Shown piece after piece: positions 1 to 7,713 of a stretch of DNA of 64,000 nt. The position numbers and the translations under genes were made by a program. Under the pieces are notes generated by a model. That model saw only the letters and a program-made list of their open reading frames with translations, did no database searches and had not been told where the DNA came from. Origin of the DNA: JANQFM01 sp035471925 (GTDB taxonomy: Bacteria > Acidobacteriota > UBA6911 > RPQK01 > DATIPO01); contig DATIPO010000059.1 of NCBI GenBank assembly GCA_035471925.1, positions 1-64,000 on the forward strand, read 5' to 3'. Each line of letters opens with the position of its first letter. The stretch's first letter is position 1.

Positions 1-2072
1 ATGTGAAGCATTTTCGAGAGGTGGTGGCTGGGGCGTCCGGCGATGCCGTGGGACTCGCCCGGGACCCGTACCAGCACCGACTCGACTTTGAGCAGCTTGA
101 GGGCTGTGTAGTACTGCTCCGATTCCGACATGGGCGTGCGCCAGTCGTGTTCGCCGGTGATGACCATCGTCGGCGTGGTGACGTTTTTCACCACCGAGAG
201 CAGGGAGCGGCTCTCGTAATGCTCAGGATGATCCCAGGGCAGGCCGGGGAACCAGTACTTGACTCCGAAGGAAGAGATGTCGGCGCTTAGCACCCAGCTA
301 TACCAGTTGATGACCGGATAGTAGGATACGGCTGCCCGGAAGCGCTGGGAGCGGCCGATCATCCAGCAGGTAAGGACGCCGCCTCCGCTGCCTCCCCCTA
401 CGAAGACGTTTTCAGGATCGACGTAGCCCTGCTCGATGACGGCGTCCACGCCTGAGTCAAGGTCGTAGAAATCGTCGCCAGGATAGGCGTGATGGATGAG
501 GTTGCCGAATTCCTCGCCGTAGCTGGTGCTGCCCCGCGGATGGGCGTAGAGTACCACATATCCCTTGCCCGCCAACACCTGCTTTTCCAAGTCGAAGCGG
601 GGACCATAGGCGGCGAAGGGCCCGCCGTGGATTTCCAACACCATGGGGTATTTCTTGTTGGGGTCGAAGTCGGGCGGCTTGATGATCCAGCCTTGGATCT
701 TGCGCTGGTCGTGGGATGATTCCCACCACAGCTCCTCGACTTGGCCCAGGGTGCGCTGGGAGAGGAGATCGTCGTTGACGCCGGTGAGGAGTCGGGCTGA
801 TCCGCCCGAAGCTTGGCCCGCGGCCACATCTCCCGGACGGTCGGGGAAGGTTTGGGTGAAGGCCATGCGTCCGTTGGAGGAGAGGCTGAAGCCCCCGCTG
901 CCGGCATAGGCCGAACGTCCGCCGCCCAAGTCGGAATAGAGCGTCTCGATGGCCCCCGGCTGGGATCCCTCGAGCGGGAGCAGAGCCAATTTGACGACAC
1001 CCTCTTCAGTGTAGGTGAAGTAAATGCCGTCTCCCTCTGACGTCCAGGTCGGGTAGCTGACATCGCGGTCAAGCGCCTGGGAAACCAACGCAGCGCCGCT
1101 GCCGTCGCGGTTCATGACGTAGAGGCGGGTGAGCTGGTAGCCCTGGTAGCGGTCGTCGAATCCCAAGTAGGCGATCCTGGAGCCGTCGGGTGAGATGGCC
1201 GGGGCTTGATCAGGTCCCTTGCGGTCGGTCAGGGACCGCATGGAGCCGTCCGACACGGCCACCTCCCACACCTCTGATTCCAGCACCTCGTATTCCCAGT
1301 TGTCGCGGCGGTTGGCTGAGAAGAGGATGTGCTTGCCGTCGGGCGTCCACACCGGGTCGCTGGGGCTGAAGCCGAATCCGCCGTGGTGGAAGTCCCCGCT
1401 GGTGAGCTGGCGGGACGTACCTCCTTGGGAAGGTACCAGGTGGATGTGGTTGTAGCCGCGGGGAAGGTAGCCGGCGCCATCGAATCGGTAGATGAGCCGG
1501 TCCACCACCTTGGCCGGTTCGGCCCATTCCGCGCCTTGCGGCGGCGACGGCATGTCGGCGATGCGGGGACCGTCGGAGGGGACCAGGGCCACGAAAGCAA
1601 TCTGTGAACCGTCGGGCGAAAAGACCGGGTTGCTGGGCGGCGTCTGCAAATGGGTCAGGACGCTGACCAGTCCGCTGTCCATGTAGCGTAGATGGATTTG
1701 CGGGGAACCGCTGCGGTCGGAAACAAAGGCCAGACGTTCTCCGTCGGGCGACCAGCGGGGACTGCGGTCGTTGTAGCGTCCCGTGGTCAGGGGACGGTGG
1801 GTTCCGCCCCCGAAGTCGACCATCCAGAGGTTGGAGTAGTTTCGGTCCTTCTCGATGTCGGCCCAGCGGCGCACATAGACGATCTGGCTGCCGTCGGGCG
1901 AGATTTGAGGATCGGAGACATACTCTAATTCGAAGACATCCTGAGCCGTAAGGCCCTCGCCGGCCATGAGGGGTGCCGCGGTCAAAAGCACCACTATGCC
2001 AACAATGGACCACCGGGCAACCCGACTCAAATCGACGCGAGCAAAGGCGAACTTCCTGGAAATAGCTTTCAT
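1..2072 (-). CDS. S9 family serine peptidase (prolyl oligopeptidase / acylaminoacyl-peptidase type), 3' end missing
   Basis: Secreted peptidase that would cleave short peptides. The reading frame starts at the ATG at 2072, 7 nt after a strong AGGAGGAGG ribosome site, and runs without a stop through position 1, so the last few codons lie outside the window (690 complete codons seen). An N-terminal hydrophobic signal segment ending near A-P-L-M-A-G is followed by repeated S-P-D-G motifs of a TolB/WD40-like beta-propeller (residues about 50-400). The C-terminal alpha/beta-hydrolase domain carries the whole triad: Ser562 in G-G-S-G-G-G, Asp643 in G-E-H-D-W-R and His675 in S-H-G. The family (S9, dipeptidyl/acylaminoacyl peptidases) is certain; the exact substrate is not. 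It is transcribed away from the ADOP permease behind it, with 134 nt between them. Confidence 0.95.
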   Translation of the reverse strand, partial: MKAISRKFAFARVDLSRVARWSIVGIVVLLTAAPLMAGEGLTAQDVFELEYVSDPQISPDGSQIVYVRRWADIEKDRNYSNLWMVDFGGGTHRPLTTGRYNDRSPRWSPDGERLAFVSDRSGSPQIHLRYMDSGLVSVLTHLQTPPSNPVFSPDGSQIAFVALVPSDGPRIADMPSPPQGAEWAEPAKVVDRLIYRFDGAGYLPRGYNHIHLVPSQGGTSRQLTSGDFHHGGFGFSPSDPVWTPDGKHILFSANRRDNWEYEVLESEVWEVAVSDGSMRSLTDRKGPDQAPAISPDGSRIAYLGFDDRYQGYQLTRLYVMNRDGSGAALVSQALDRDVSYPTWTSEGDGIYFTYTEEGVVKLALLPLEGSQPGAIETLYSDLGGGRSAYAGSGGFSLSSNGRMAFTQTFPDRPGDVAAGQASGGSARLLTGVNDDLLSQRTLGQVEELWWESSHDQRKIQGWIIKPPDFDPNKKYPMVLEIHGGPFAAYGPRFDLEKQVLAGKGYVVLYAHPRGSTSYGEEFGNLIHHAYPGDDFYDLDSGVDAVIEQGYVDPENVFVGGGSGGGVLTCWMIGRSQRFRAAVSYYPVINWYSWVLSADISSFGVKYWFPGLPWDHPEHYESRSLLSVVKNVTTPTMVITGEHDWRTPMSESEQYYTALKLLKVESVLVRVPGESHGIAGRPSHHLSKMLH

Positions 2073-2206
2073 GACGAACCTCCTCCTGCGAGGATTCTGC
2101 CCTCTTCTTGGAGCCTTGGCAAATGCAAGCTCATTCTCGCGTCTCTGTTTGGACCCCAGCGGGCCAGCAGCACCCCAGGGAAGCTCCTAAATGGGGTTTG
2201 AGTCGG

Positions 2207-2230
2207 CTACTCGGCCTTTAGGATGGCGGT
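2207..2230 (-). pseudogene. Remnant C-terminal tail of a second ADOP permease gene
   Basis: Directly after the stop codon of the permease at 2230, and shifted by one base, the minus strand encodes T-A-I-L-K-A-E-stop. This nearly repeats the permease's own end, S-A-T-L-K-A-E-stop. The two 24-nt copies lie back to back. This is best explained as the leftover tail of a tandem paralogue after deletion or recombination between two ADOP genes. The match is seen directly; the history is inferred. Confidence 0.5.
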
Positions 2231-4677
2231 CATTCGGCTTTCAGGGTGGCGGACGGGTTGGTCTTGGAGGTGCGGTAGGTGGGGAGGAGGGAGGCCAGCA
2301 GTGAGATGGAGAGAATCACGAGGGCGGTCATAGCGTAGACCAAGGGCTGGTGGGGAGAGGTCTTGAAGAGCAGGTCGCTCAGGTTCGGAGCCAGGACGGC
2401 GGCCAAGGTCAGGCCCAGGACGATTCCGGCCAGGGACAGACGCAGCGAACGGGAGAGCATGAGCCAGGCCAGGTGACGCAGGGTGGCTCCTAAGGCGCTG
2501 CGGATGCTCATTTCGCGCCGTCGCCGGGCGGCTTCGAAGGCCAGGACGCTGTAGAGTCCCACGGCGGCCACTGCCAGCGCCAGGAGTCCGAAGAGGGTGA
2601 AAAGCGTGGCGCCCAGGTTCCAGGCCCGTTTTTCGGGGGCCGTCAAGTGCCTGAAGGTCCGGGCCTCGACATAACGGAAGCGGGAGTCCATCCCCAGCAA
2701 CAGCCGGCCCAGGTCTTGGGGACCGGGAGCCGATGGCGGTCGTCGGGTGCGGACGTAGAAGTGGCGCGGAGGATAGCCTTGGGCTACCTGCGCAAGGCTC
2801 ATGTAAAAGAGCAGGGTAGGCCCTTCAGCGAATTCCCGGCGGGTGACGTCCTGGGCCACGCCCACCACGTAGGCGCAGAAATCGGTTCCTTGGAACTTGA
2901 GGCATTGTCCCAACGGGTCCTCCTGAGGCCACAAGACATCGGCCATGGTGCGGCTGACGATGATCGAAGGAGGCACGTCGTTGCGCTGGTCGTTGTGGTT
3001 GAATGCGCGTCCCCGCAGGATCTCGACGTCCATGGTGGAAAAGTAGTCGCCCATGACCGCCACCGACCAGGGACCTCCGGTGGGCAAACGGGGCAGCGGG
3101 GAACCGTCCTGATAGGTGAGCTGATAGGAGATGCCGCCCACGAAGGGGACCGTCCAAGCTGCCGCCGCGGACTCGACGCCAGGCTGAGCGGTAAGGAACT
3201 CAAGAGCCTGCTGGAAGAGGGGAACCGACTTAAGGCGGTCGACACCCGATTCCAACTCGGGCGTGAGCAGCACGATGTTGTCGGTGCGATATCCCAGGTC
3301 GAGCGCTTCGACTTGGCTCAGGCTGTGGAGGAAGAGTCCGGCGCCCGCCAGCAACAGGACCGAGAGCGCCGTTTGGGCGACCAGCAGCAAGCTGCGGGCA
3401 GGCGAGCGCGATGGCGAAGCCGTTCCGCTGGAGGATTTGAGCGGTTCCGTCAAATCCCGGCCCCGTGCCTGAAAAGCCGCGGGAAGCGAGGCCAGCACAG
3501 CCGCCAAGAGTGCCAACGCCAGACTGAAGACAGTCAGGCGCGGATTGAGCAGGCCGGGGCTCCAGTCCACTTGGGGGAAGAGCAGGGAGCGGGTCAGGTG
3601 CCCGGCCCAGTAGGCCAGTCCCAGAGCGGCCGCGCATCCCAGCAGGGCCATCAAGAGGCTCTCGCTGAGGATCTGTCCCAGCAGCCGCAGGCGTCCCATC
3701 CCCAGCGTCAGGCGCAGGGCGATTTCGCGCCGTCGCCGCAGTCCGCGCACCAGGAATAGATTGGCAACGTTGGCGCAGGCGATGAGCAGCACCAGCAGCG
3801 ACACCGCCGCCAGCCAGAAGGCCACTTCGGTTTCGGGAGGGGCGTCCACCCGCAGGGCCGGGGTGAGAGGTTGAAGCGAGATGCGACGCTGCTGAGATCG
3901 AGGCGGACGGGCAAGCCTCTCATCGGCCCGGCGGAGGATGGCAGTGGCTTCGGCTTCAGCAGCCTGCAGCGAGACGCCGGGCCTGAGCCGGACCACGGTC
4001 TGGGCCCAGCTCCAGGGCGCCTCGGGATCCAACCAGCGCTCCCAGTCGAGTCCCCGCATGGCGCGGCCGAAAGGCAGCCACACATCCACGGGGGCCAGCT
4101 CAAAGCCGGTGAATCCGGGAGGCGTGATGCCGATGACGGCATATTCCAGGCTGCCTACCTCCAGCTTGCGTCCCAGCACCGCGGGATCGCCGGCGAAATC
4201 ACTCATCCACATGGAATGGCTGAGGACCACCACGGGCTCGCTGTCCTCAGCGTCCTCCTCAGGGGAGAAGAAGCGTCCCCGATAGGGCTCCACTCCCAAG
4301 GTCGGAAAAAAAGAGGCGCTTACCAAGCGGGCTTGCAGGCGTCGTGCCGAGTCGCCGTGGCCGGAAAGGGGCTCTCGAGCCACTTGAATGGCCACACGCT
4401 CAAAGGCGCTGTTATCTTGTTGAGCCAGATAATTGCCATAAGTCAGTTCGTCCCCGGCCGAGGTACGGCCTTGATTCACCTGATGACGGTAGAGGACCTT
4501 GACTTGGTGCGGATCTGAGATATGCATCGGCGGACTGAGCAGAGCCCGGTCAACGATGCCGAACATGACGGCATTGACGCCGATCCCCAATGCCAGCGTG
4601 AGAGCGACCCCGGCGGAGAAGAAGGGATGGCGGCGCAGTTGGCGGAATGAATCGCGCAGCGTCTCGGCAAATGGCAA
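2230..4677 (-). CDS. ADOP-type ABC transporter permease (two MacB_PCD/FtsX modules)
   Basis: Inner-membrane permease of 815 residues with the layout of acidobacterial duplicated orphan permeases: an N-terminal transmembrane helix (about 20-40), a periplasmic MacB-like core domain, an FtsX triple-helix block (about 280-410), then a second helix, second core domain and second FtsX block (about 690-805). No ATPase is encoded nearby, typical of these orphan permeases, so the transported substrate is unknown. The start is TTG at 4677, chosen because a near-perfect AGGAGGTGA lies just upstream; no good ATG is available. Unlike the 24.6-kb paralogue it lacks the extra cytoplasmic N-terminal segment and has no PadR partner. 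A partial copy of its 3' end follows the stop codon. Confidence 0.93.
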   Translation of the reverse strand: MPFAETLRDSFRQLRRHPFFSAGVALTLALGIGVNAVMFGIVDRALLSPPMHISDPHQVKVLYRHQVNQGRTSAGDELTYGNYLAQQDNSAFERVAIQVAREPLSGHGDSARRLQARLVSASFFPTLGVEPYRGRFFSPEEDAEDSEPVVVLSHSMWMSDFAGDPAVLGRKLEVGSLEYAVIGITPPGFTGFELAPVDVWLPFGRAMRGLDWERWLDPEAPWSWAQTVVRLRPGVSLQAAEAEATAILRRADERLARPPRSQQRRISLQPLTPALRVDAPPETEVAFWLAAVSLLVLLIACANVANLFLVRGLRRRREIALRLTLGMGRLRLLGQILSESLLMALLGCAAALGLAYWAGHLTRSLLFPQVDWSPGLLNPRLTVFSLALALLAAVLASLPAAFQARGRDLTEPLKSSSGTASPSRSPARSLLLVAQTALSVLLLAGAGLFLHSLSQVEALDLGYRTDNIVLLTPELESGVDRLKSVPLFQQALEFLTAQPGVESAAAAWTVPFVGGISYQLTYQDGSPLPRLPTGGPWSVAVMGDYFSTMDVEILRGRAFNHNDQRNDVPPSIIVSRTMADVLWPQEDPLGQCLKFQGTDFCAYVVGVAQDVTRREFAEGPTLLFYMSLAQVAQGYPPRHFYVRTRRPPSAPGPQDLGRLLLGMDSRFRYVEARTFRHLTAPEKRAWNLGATLFTLFGLLALAVAAVGLYSVLAFEAARRRREMSIRSALGATLRHLAWLMLSRSLRLSLAGIVLGLTLAAVLAPNLSDLLFKTSPHQPLVYAMTALVILSISLLASLLPTYRTSKTNPSATLKAE

Positions 4678-4730
4678 GGCTCACCTCCTCTGTAGCAGCC
4701 ATTTTGCCTTATCGATGCGATATCTGCTAG

Positions 4731-6122
4731 TCAGGATTGAAGCCGCACCCCGAGCGCCGTCTCTTTGGCCGACCGGATGCACTCGGGAATGCCCACGCCG
4801 CCGGTAAAGGCTCCGCACACATGCAGTCCGGGAACAGCGGACAGGGACTGGCGCAGTTGTTCCAGGCGGCGGGCATGGCCCACCGTGAGCTGGGGCATTC
4901 CCCGGCGCACGTTGTAGACGCGCTGGAAGATCGGCTGGCAGTTATAGCCCATGATGCGGCTCAGGTCCTGATGGACGGCCTGTGCCAGCTCTTCGTCGGC
5001 CTGGGGCAGGTTCCGCTGCCGCCGCTCGTGGACGGCTACCCTCATCAGCACAGCATCGGAGGGGCAGCGCCCGTCGAACTTGCGGTTGACCCAGGTGCAG
5101 GCGTCCACTGCCGCCTCTTGGTCAGGATGGACGATAAAGCCGAAGCCGTCCTGAGGATGAGCGAATTCGGTCCATCGGTAGGCCAGGTAGACCAAACGGC
5201 TGGAGCTGTAGGGAATCTCTCTGAGCGGCGGAAGCGCCTCGGGCAGCACCGGACGCAGGATCGAGGCTCCAGCGTAAGCCGGAGTGGTCAGCACCAAGGA
5301 GTCGAAGTTCTCGTGGTAACCGTCGGCAGACTGAATGGTCAGCCTACCGTTCCAGGAGGTCAGGCGCAGATCGCGCAGTCCAAGCCTGATGTCGGCTCGG
5401 TCCAGGCGGCCCACCAGTTCGTCCACCAGGGTCTGCATCCCGTCTACGAAGGACAGATAGCAAGAGCGGTCGGGCCGGTTCTTGCGCAGGCTGTTGAGCC
5501 ATCGCATGCCGCGATAGAGCGATCCGAAGCGCTGCTCGAGGCGGTAGAAGTCGGCCATTGCGGAGGGGGCGCTGAGGCGCGCAGCGTCCCCCCCGTAGAT
5601 GGCCGAAACCATGGGCTGAGCCAGCTTGTCGGTGAATTCAGGGCCCAGGCGCCGGCTCAGGAAGTCTTGGATGCTGGGATCGCCTTTGCTGTGGCGCACC
5701 AGAGGCTCCATCAGGGCCCGCAGGCGTCCGCGCCGGGAGAGGGGGGCGGTGCGCCAGAAGGGTCCCAAGCGGACGGGAGCCAGGAACATCATGCCGTCGG
5801 GGAACTCGCGCAGGCGGTCGTGGCTGTAGAGGTAAGTCTTGCGCAGGCGGTCGTTGGAGCCCACGATCCGGTCCTGCAGCCCCAGATCTTCAACCAAGCT
5901 CAGAGCCGCGGGCTTGTGGGAGGCAAACCCCTCCGGTCCAGCCTCCAGGAGGAAGCCGCTTTCCCGCTCGGTGCGGATCACGCCGCCCAGCCGATGAGAC
6001 TGCTCCAACAGGGTCAGGCCGACGTCCAGTCCGCGCTCTTGAGCTCGACGTTGCAGGTAGAAGGCGGTGACCAGTCCTGAGATCCCTCCGCCCACAATGG
6101 CAATGCGCTGTCTGCGGCTCAT
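4731..6122 (-). CDS. hemY: Protoporphyrinogen/coproporphyrinogen III oxidase (HemY type)
   Basis: FAD-dependent oxidase of the HemY/CgoX family, 463 residues, the usual length. It oxidises protoporphyrinogen IX or coproporphyrinogen III late in heme synthesis. The N-terminus has the dinucleotide site V-G-G-G-I-S-G-L (residues about 10-17), followed by E-Q-S-x-R-L-G-G-V, and the glycine-rich G-P-E-G-F and C-G-A-F-T-G-G-V-G-I-P-E-C motifs of the family are present at the two ends. An AAGGAG ribosome site lies 6 nt before the ATG. It begins 12 nt after the stop codon of the radical SAM gene, so the two are almost certainly one transcript. Whether the real substrate is protoporphyrinogen or coproporphyrinogen cannot be read from the sequence. 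Confidence 0.95.
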   Translation of the reverse strand: MSRRQRIAIVGGGISGLVTAFYLQRRAQERGLDVGLTLLEQSHRLGGVIRTERESGFLLEAGPEGFASHKPAALSLVEDLGLQDRIVGSNDRLRKTYLYSHDRLREFPDGMMFLAPVRLGPFWRTAPLSRRGRLRALMEPLVRHSKGDPSIQDFLSRRLGPEFTDKLAQPMVSAIYGGDAARLSAPSAMADFYRLEQRFGSLYRGMRWLNSLRKNRPDRSCYLSFVDGMQTLVDELVGRLDRADIRLGLRDLRLTSWNGRLTIQSADGYHENFDSLVLTTPAYAGASILRPVLPEALPPLREIPYSSSRLVYLAYRWTEFAHPQDGFGFIVHPDQEAAVDACTWVNRKFDGRCPSDAVLMRVAVHERRQRNLPQADEELAQAVHQDLSRIMGYNCQPIFQRVYNVRRGMPQLTVGHARRLEQLRQSLSAVPGLHVCGAFTGGVGIPECIRSAKETALGVRLQS

Positions 6123-6134
6123 CAGGTCTCCTTG

Positions 6135-7346
6135 CTAAGCGTGTGCGTGATGTCCGGCCCTGGGCGCCGATTGTTGTCGGGGCGGATCATAGGCGCAGAA
6201 AGGTTCCTCGGCCAGATAATCGCCAGTCATCGCGTAAGCCCTTGCACGCGACCCTCCGCAAACTCTCTTAAAGGAGCAGATGCCGCATTTTCCCTTGAAC
6301 ATGGAAGGCGTGCGCAGTTCTTGGAAGACTCGGTGCTCACGGTAAATCTGGGCCAGCGGCGTGCGGCGGATGTTGCCGCACTTGCGGGGCAGGAATCCGC
6401 TGGGGAAGACATCGCCGTTGTAGGCCACGAAGAGATGTCCGTTGCCTGAATTCACGCCACGGGGAGCCAGTCCGATGGCGCCTCCATGACCGAAGTCGCG
6501 CTTCATGCGGTCGGGCAGGTTGCGTGGAATGGTTCCGCCGGGCATGTGCATCACGCCCGGACGGCCTCCCGGGTGACCCGCCGAAGCTGCATGCGGGCGG
6601 TGCTGAAGCAGGTAGCGGCGGTAGTGAGGTGCCTCGGTGATCTTGACCACGAAATCGACTTGCGAAGCCAGCTTGGCCAGCCGTGCAAAGAGCTCCTCGT
6701 ACTCCTGTCCGTTGAGTTGATCAACATCGCGTCCGCGACCCATGGGGACCAGGAAGAAGACCTCCCAGAAAACCACTCCCAATTCGTTGACCAGCTCGGC
6801 GATGGCGTCGAAGTGGTCATAGTTATAGGCACTCAAGGTGGTGTTGATTTGCAAGGGAAGTCCGGCTTGGCGGGCCCAGCGGGCTCCCTGCAGTGTGCGC
6901 TCGAAGGTGCCTGGCGTGTTGCGGAAGGTGTCGTGCACCTCAGCCGAGGGACCGTCCAGGCTGAGAGCCATCTGAGCCAGTCCGGCATCTTTCAGTCCCT
7001 CGATCAGCCGGGGATTCAGCCTTTCCGTAGCGGCCGGTATGGTGGCCATGCGCATGCCGGCCTGTGTTCCGTAGCGCACCAGGTCGAGCAGATCGGCGCG
7101 TTTGGCCGGATCACCGCCCGAGAGGACGCAGATCGGCGTCCCCATCTCGGCCAGATCATGCAGCAAAGCGCGTCCCTCGGCGGGACTCAGTTCGCCCGGC
7201 AAGGCATCGCGGATTGCCTCGGCCCGGCAATGCCGGCAGGCCAAGTCGCAGGCTCGTGTGGTTTCCCAGATGGCCACGAAGGGAGTCTGATCAAAATCAA
7301 CCATGGACGGATGAACAGCTCTGCGTGCAGTGGCTTTCGGATTCAT
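6135..7346 (-). CDS. Radical SAM/SPASM protein of the NirJ/AhbC/AhbD (heme) type
   Basis: Radical SAM enzyme of 403 residues. The cluster motif C-x3-C-x2-C is at Cys33, Cys37 and Cys40 (C-D-L-A-C-R-H-C). The C-terminal SPASM-like region has Cys323, Cys354, Cys357, Cys363 and Cys384, and the stretch C-G-G-S-R-A-R-A-Y-A-M-T-G-D-Y-L is typical of the heme and heme d1 branch (NirJ, AhbC, AhbD). AhbD decarboxylates Fe-coproporphyrin III to heme. The tail is short and His-rich. The ATG at 7346 is chosen over one 69 nt upstream because AAAGGAG sits 7 nt before it. It lies 12 nt upstream of hemY, which supports a role in heme formation. Exact reaction inferred; other TIGR04053-like functions remain possible. 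Confidence 0.88.
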   Translation of the reverse strand: MNPKATARRAVHPSMVDFDQTPFVAIWETTRACDLACRHCRAEAIRDALPGELSPAEGRALLHDLAEMGTPICVLSGGDPAKRADLLDLVRYGTQAGMRMATIPAATERLNPRLIEGLKDAGLAQMALSLDGPSAEVHDTFRNTPGTFERTLQGARWARQAGLPLQINTTLSAYNYDHFDAIAELVNELGVVFWEVFFLVPMGRGRDVDQLNGQEYEELFARLAKLASQVDFVVKITEAPHYRRYLLQHRPHAASAGHPGGRPGVMHMPGGTIPRNLPDRMKRDFGHGGAIGLAPRGVNSGNGHLFVAYNGDVFPSGFLPRKCGNIRRTPLAQIYREHRVFQELRTPSMFKGKCGICSFKRVCGGSRARAYAMTGDYLAEEPFCAYDPPRQQSAPRAGHHAHA

Positions 7347-7422
7347 CTTGTTCTCCTTTCGCAAACGCTCAGCGGAAGGTAAAGCAACTTGCGTGCAACT
7401 CCTCGAACCCAGCAATCATGGG

Positions 7423-7548
7423 CCTCTCGAGGTGGGCGGAACCGGTTCTGGGTCATAGTCCCCAGCCTGGGATGAGCCATATCCCGCAACACGTTGGGGG
7501 CTGTTTGCCTGTCCGCCGGGTTTACGAACAGAAGGCCACCTCGAGAGG
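7423..7548. ncRNA. Candidate structured RNA closed by a 13-bp perfect inverted repeat
   Basis: In the 298-nt gap between the divergent radical SAM and treS genes, CCTCTCGAGGTGG (7423-7435) is exactly complementary to CCACCTCGAGAGG (7536-7548). Inside are further pairings: GGCGGA (7435-7440) with TCCGCC (7512-7517), CTGTTTG (7501-7507) with CGAACAG (7525-7531), CCCAG/CTGGG near 7465, and GGGAT/ATCCC near 7470-7485. A long closing helix around a branched interior is the layout of riboswitches and of 6S RNA; a stretch reading TGTTCGTAAACCC on the minus strand is loosely 6S-like. The strand is unresolved: one wobble pair favours plus, while minus would place it 77 nt before the radical SAM start. 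No gene is visible here. Confidence 0.4.
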
Positions 7549-7700
7549 GCGGAAGAGTAGTCCCAAGGAAGGAATCGTCCTCATTCAGGGATCTCTATGT
7601 TTTCAAGAATGCAGTGCATGCCGAGACGGCTCGCGGGCTTGCAGAGCCCCGCTTGGTTGGTCCTGGAATCGCTTCCTTAACATGGCGGCGGCATATCCCC

Positions 7701-7706
7701 TACAAT
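7701..7706 (+). promoter_or_regulatory. -10 element of treS, leaderless-type
   Basis: TACAAT ends 7 nt before the treS ATG, so transcription would start at or next to the start codon. No ribosome-binding site and no clear -35 are visible. The same arrangement precedes several other genes in this window. Confidence 0.5.
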
Positions 7707-7713
7707 ACGCCGG

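Noticed and set aside
4737..6080. 447-codon plus-strand frame opposite hemY
   Set aside because: Antisense shadow; the minus-strand protein has complete HemY motifs and a ribosome site.
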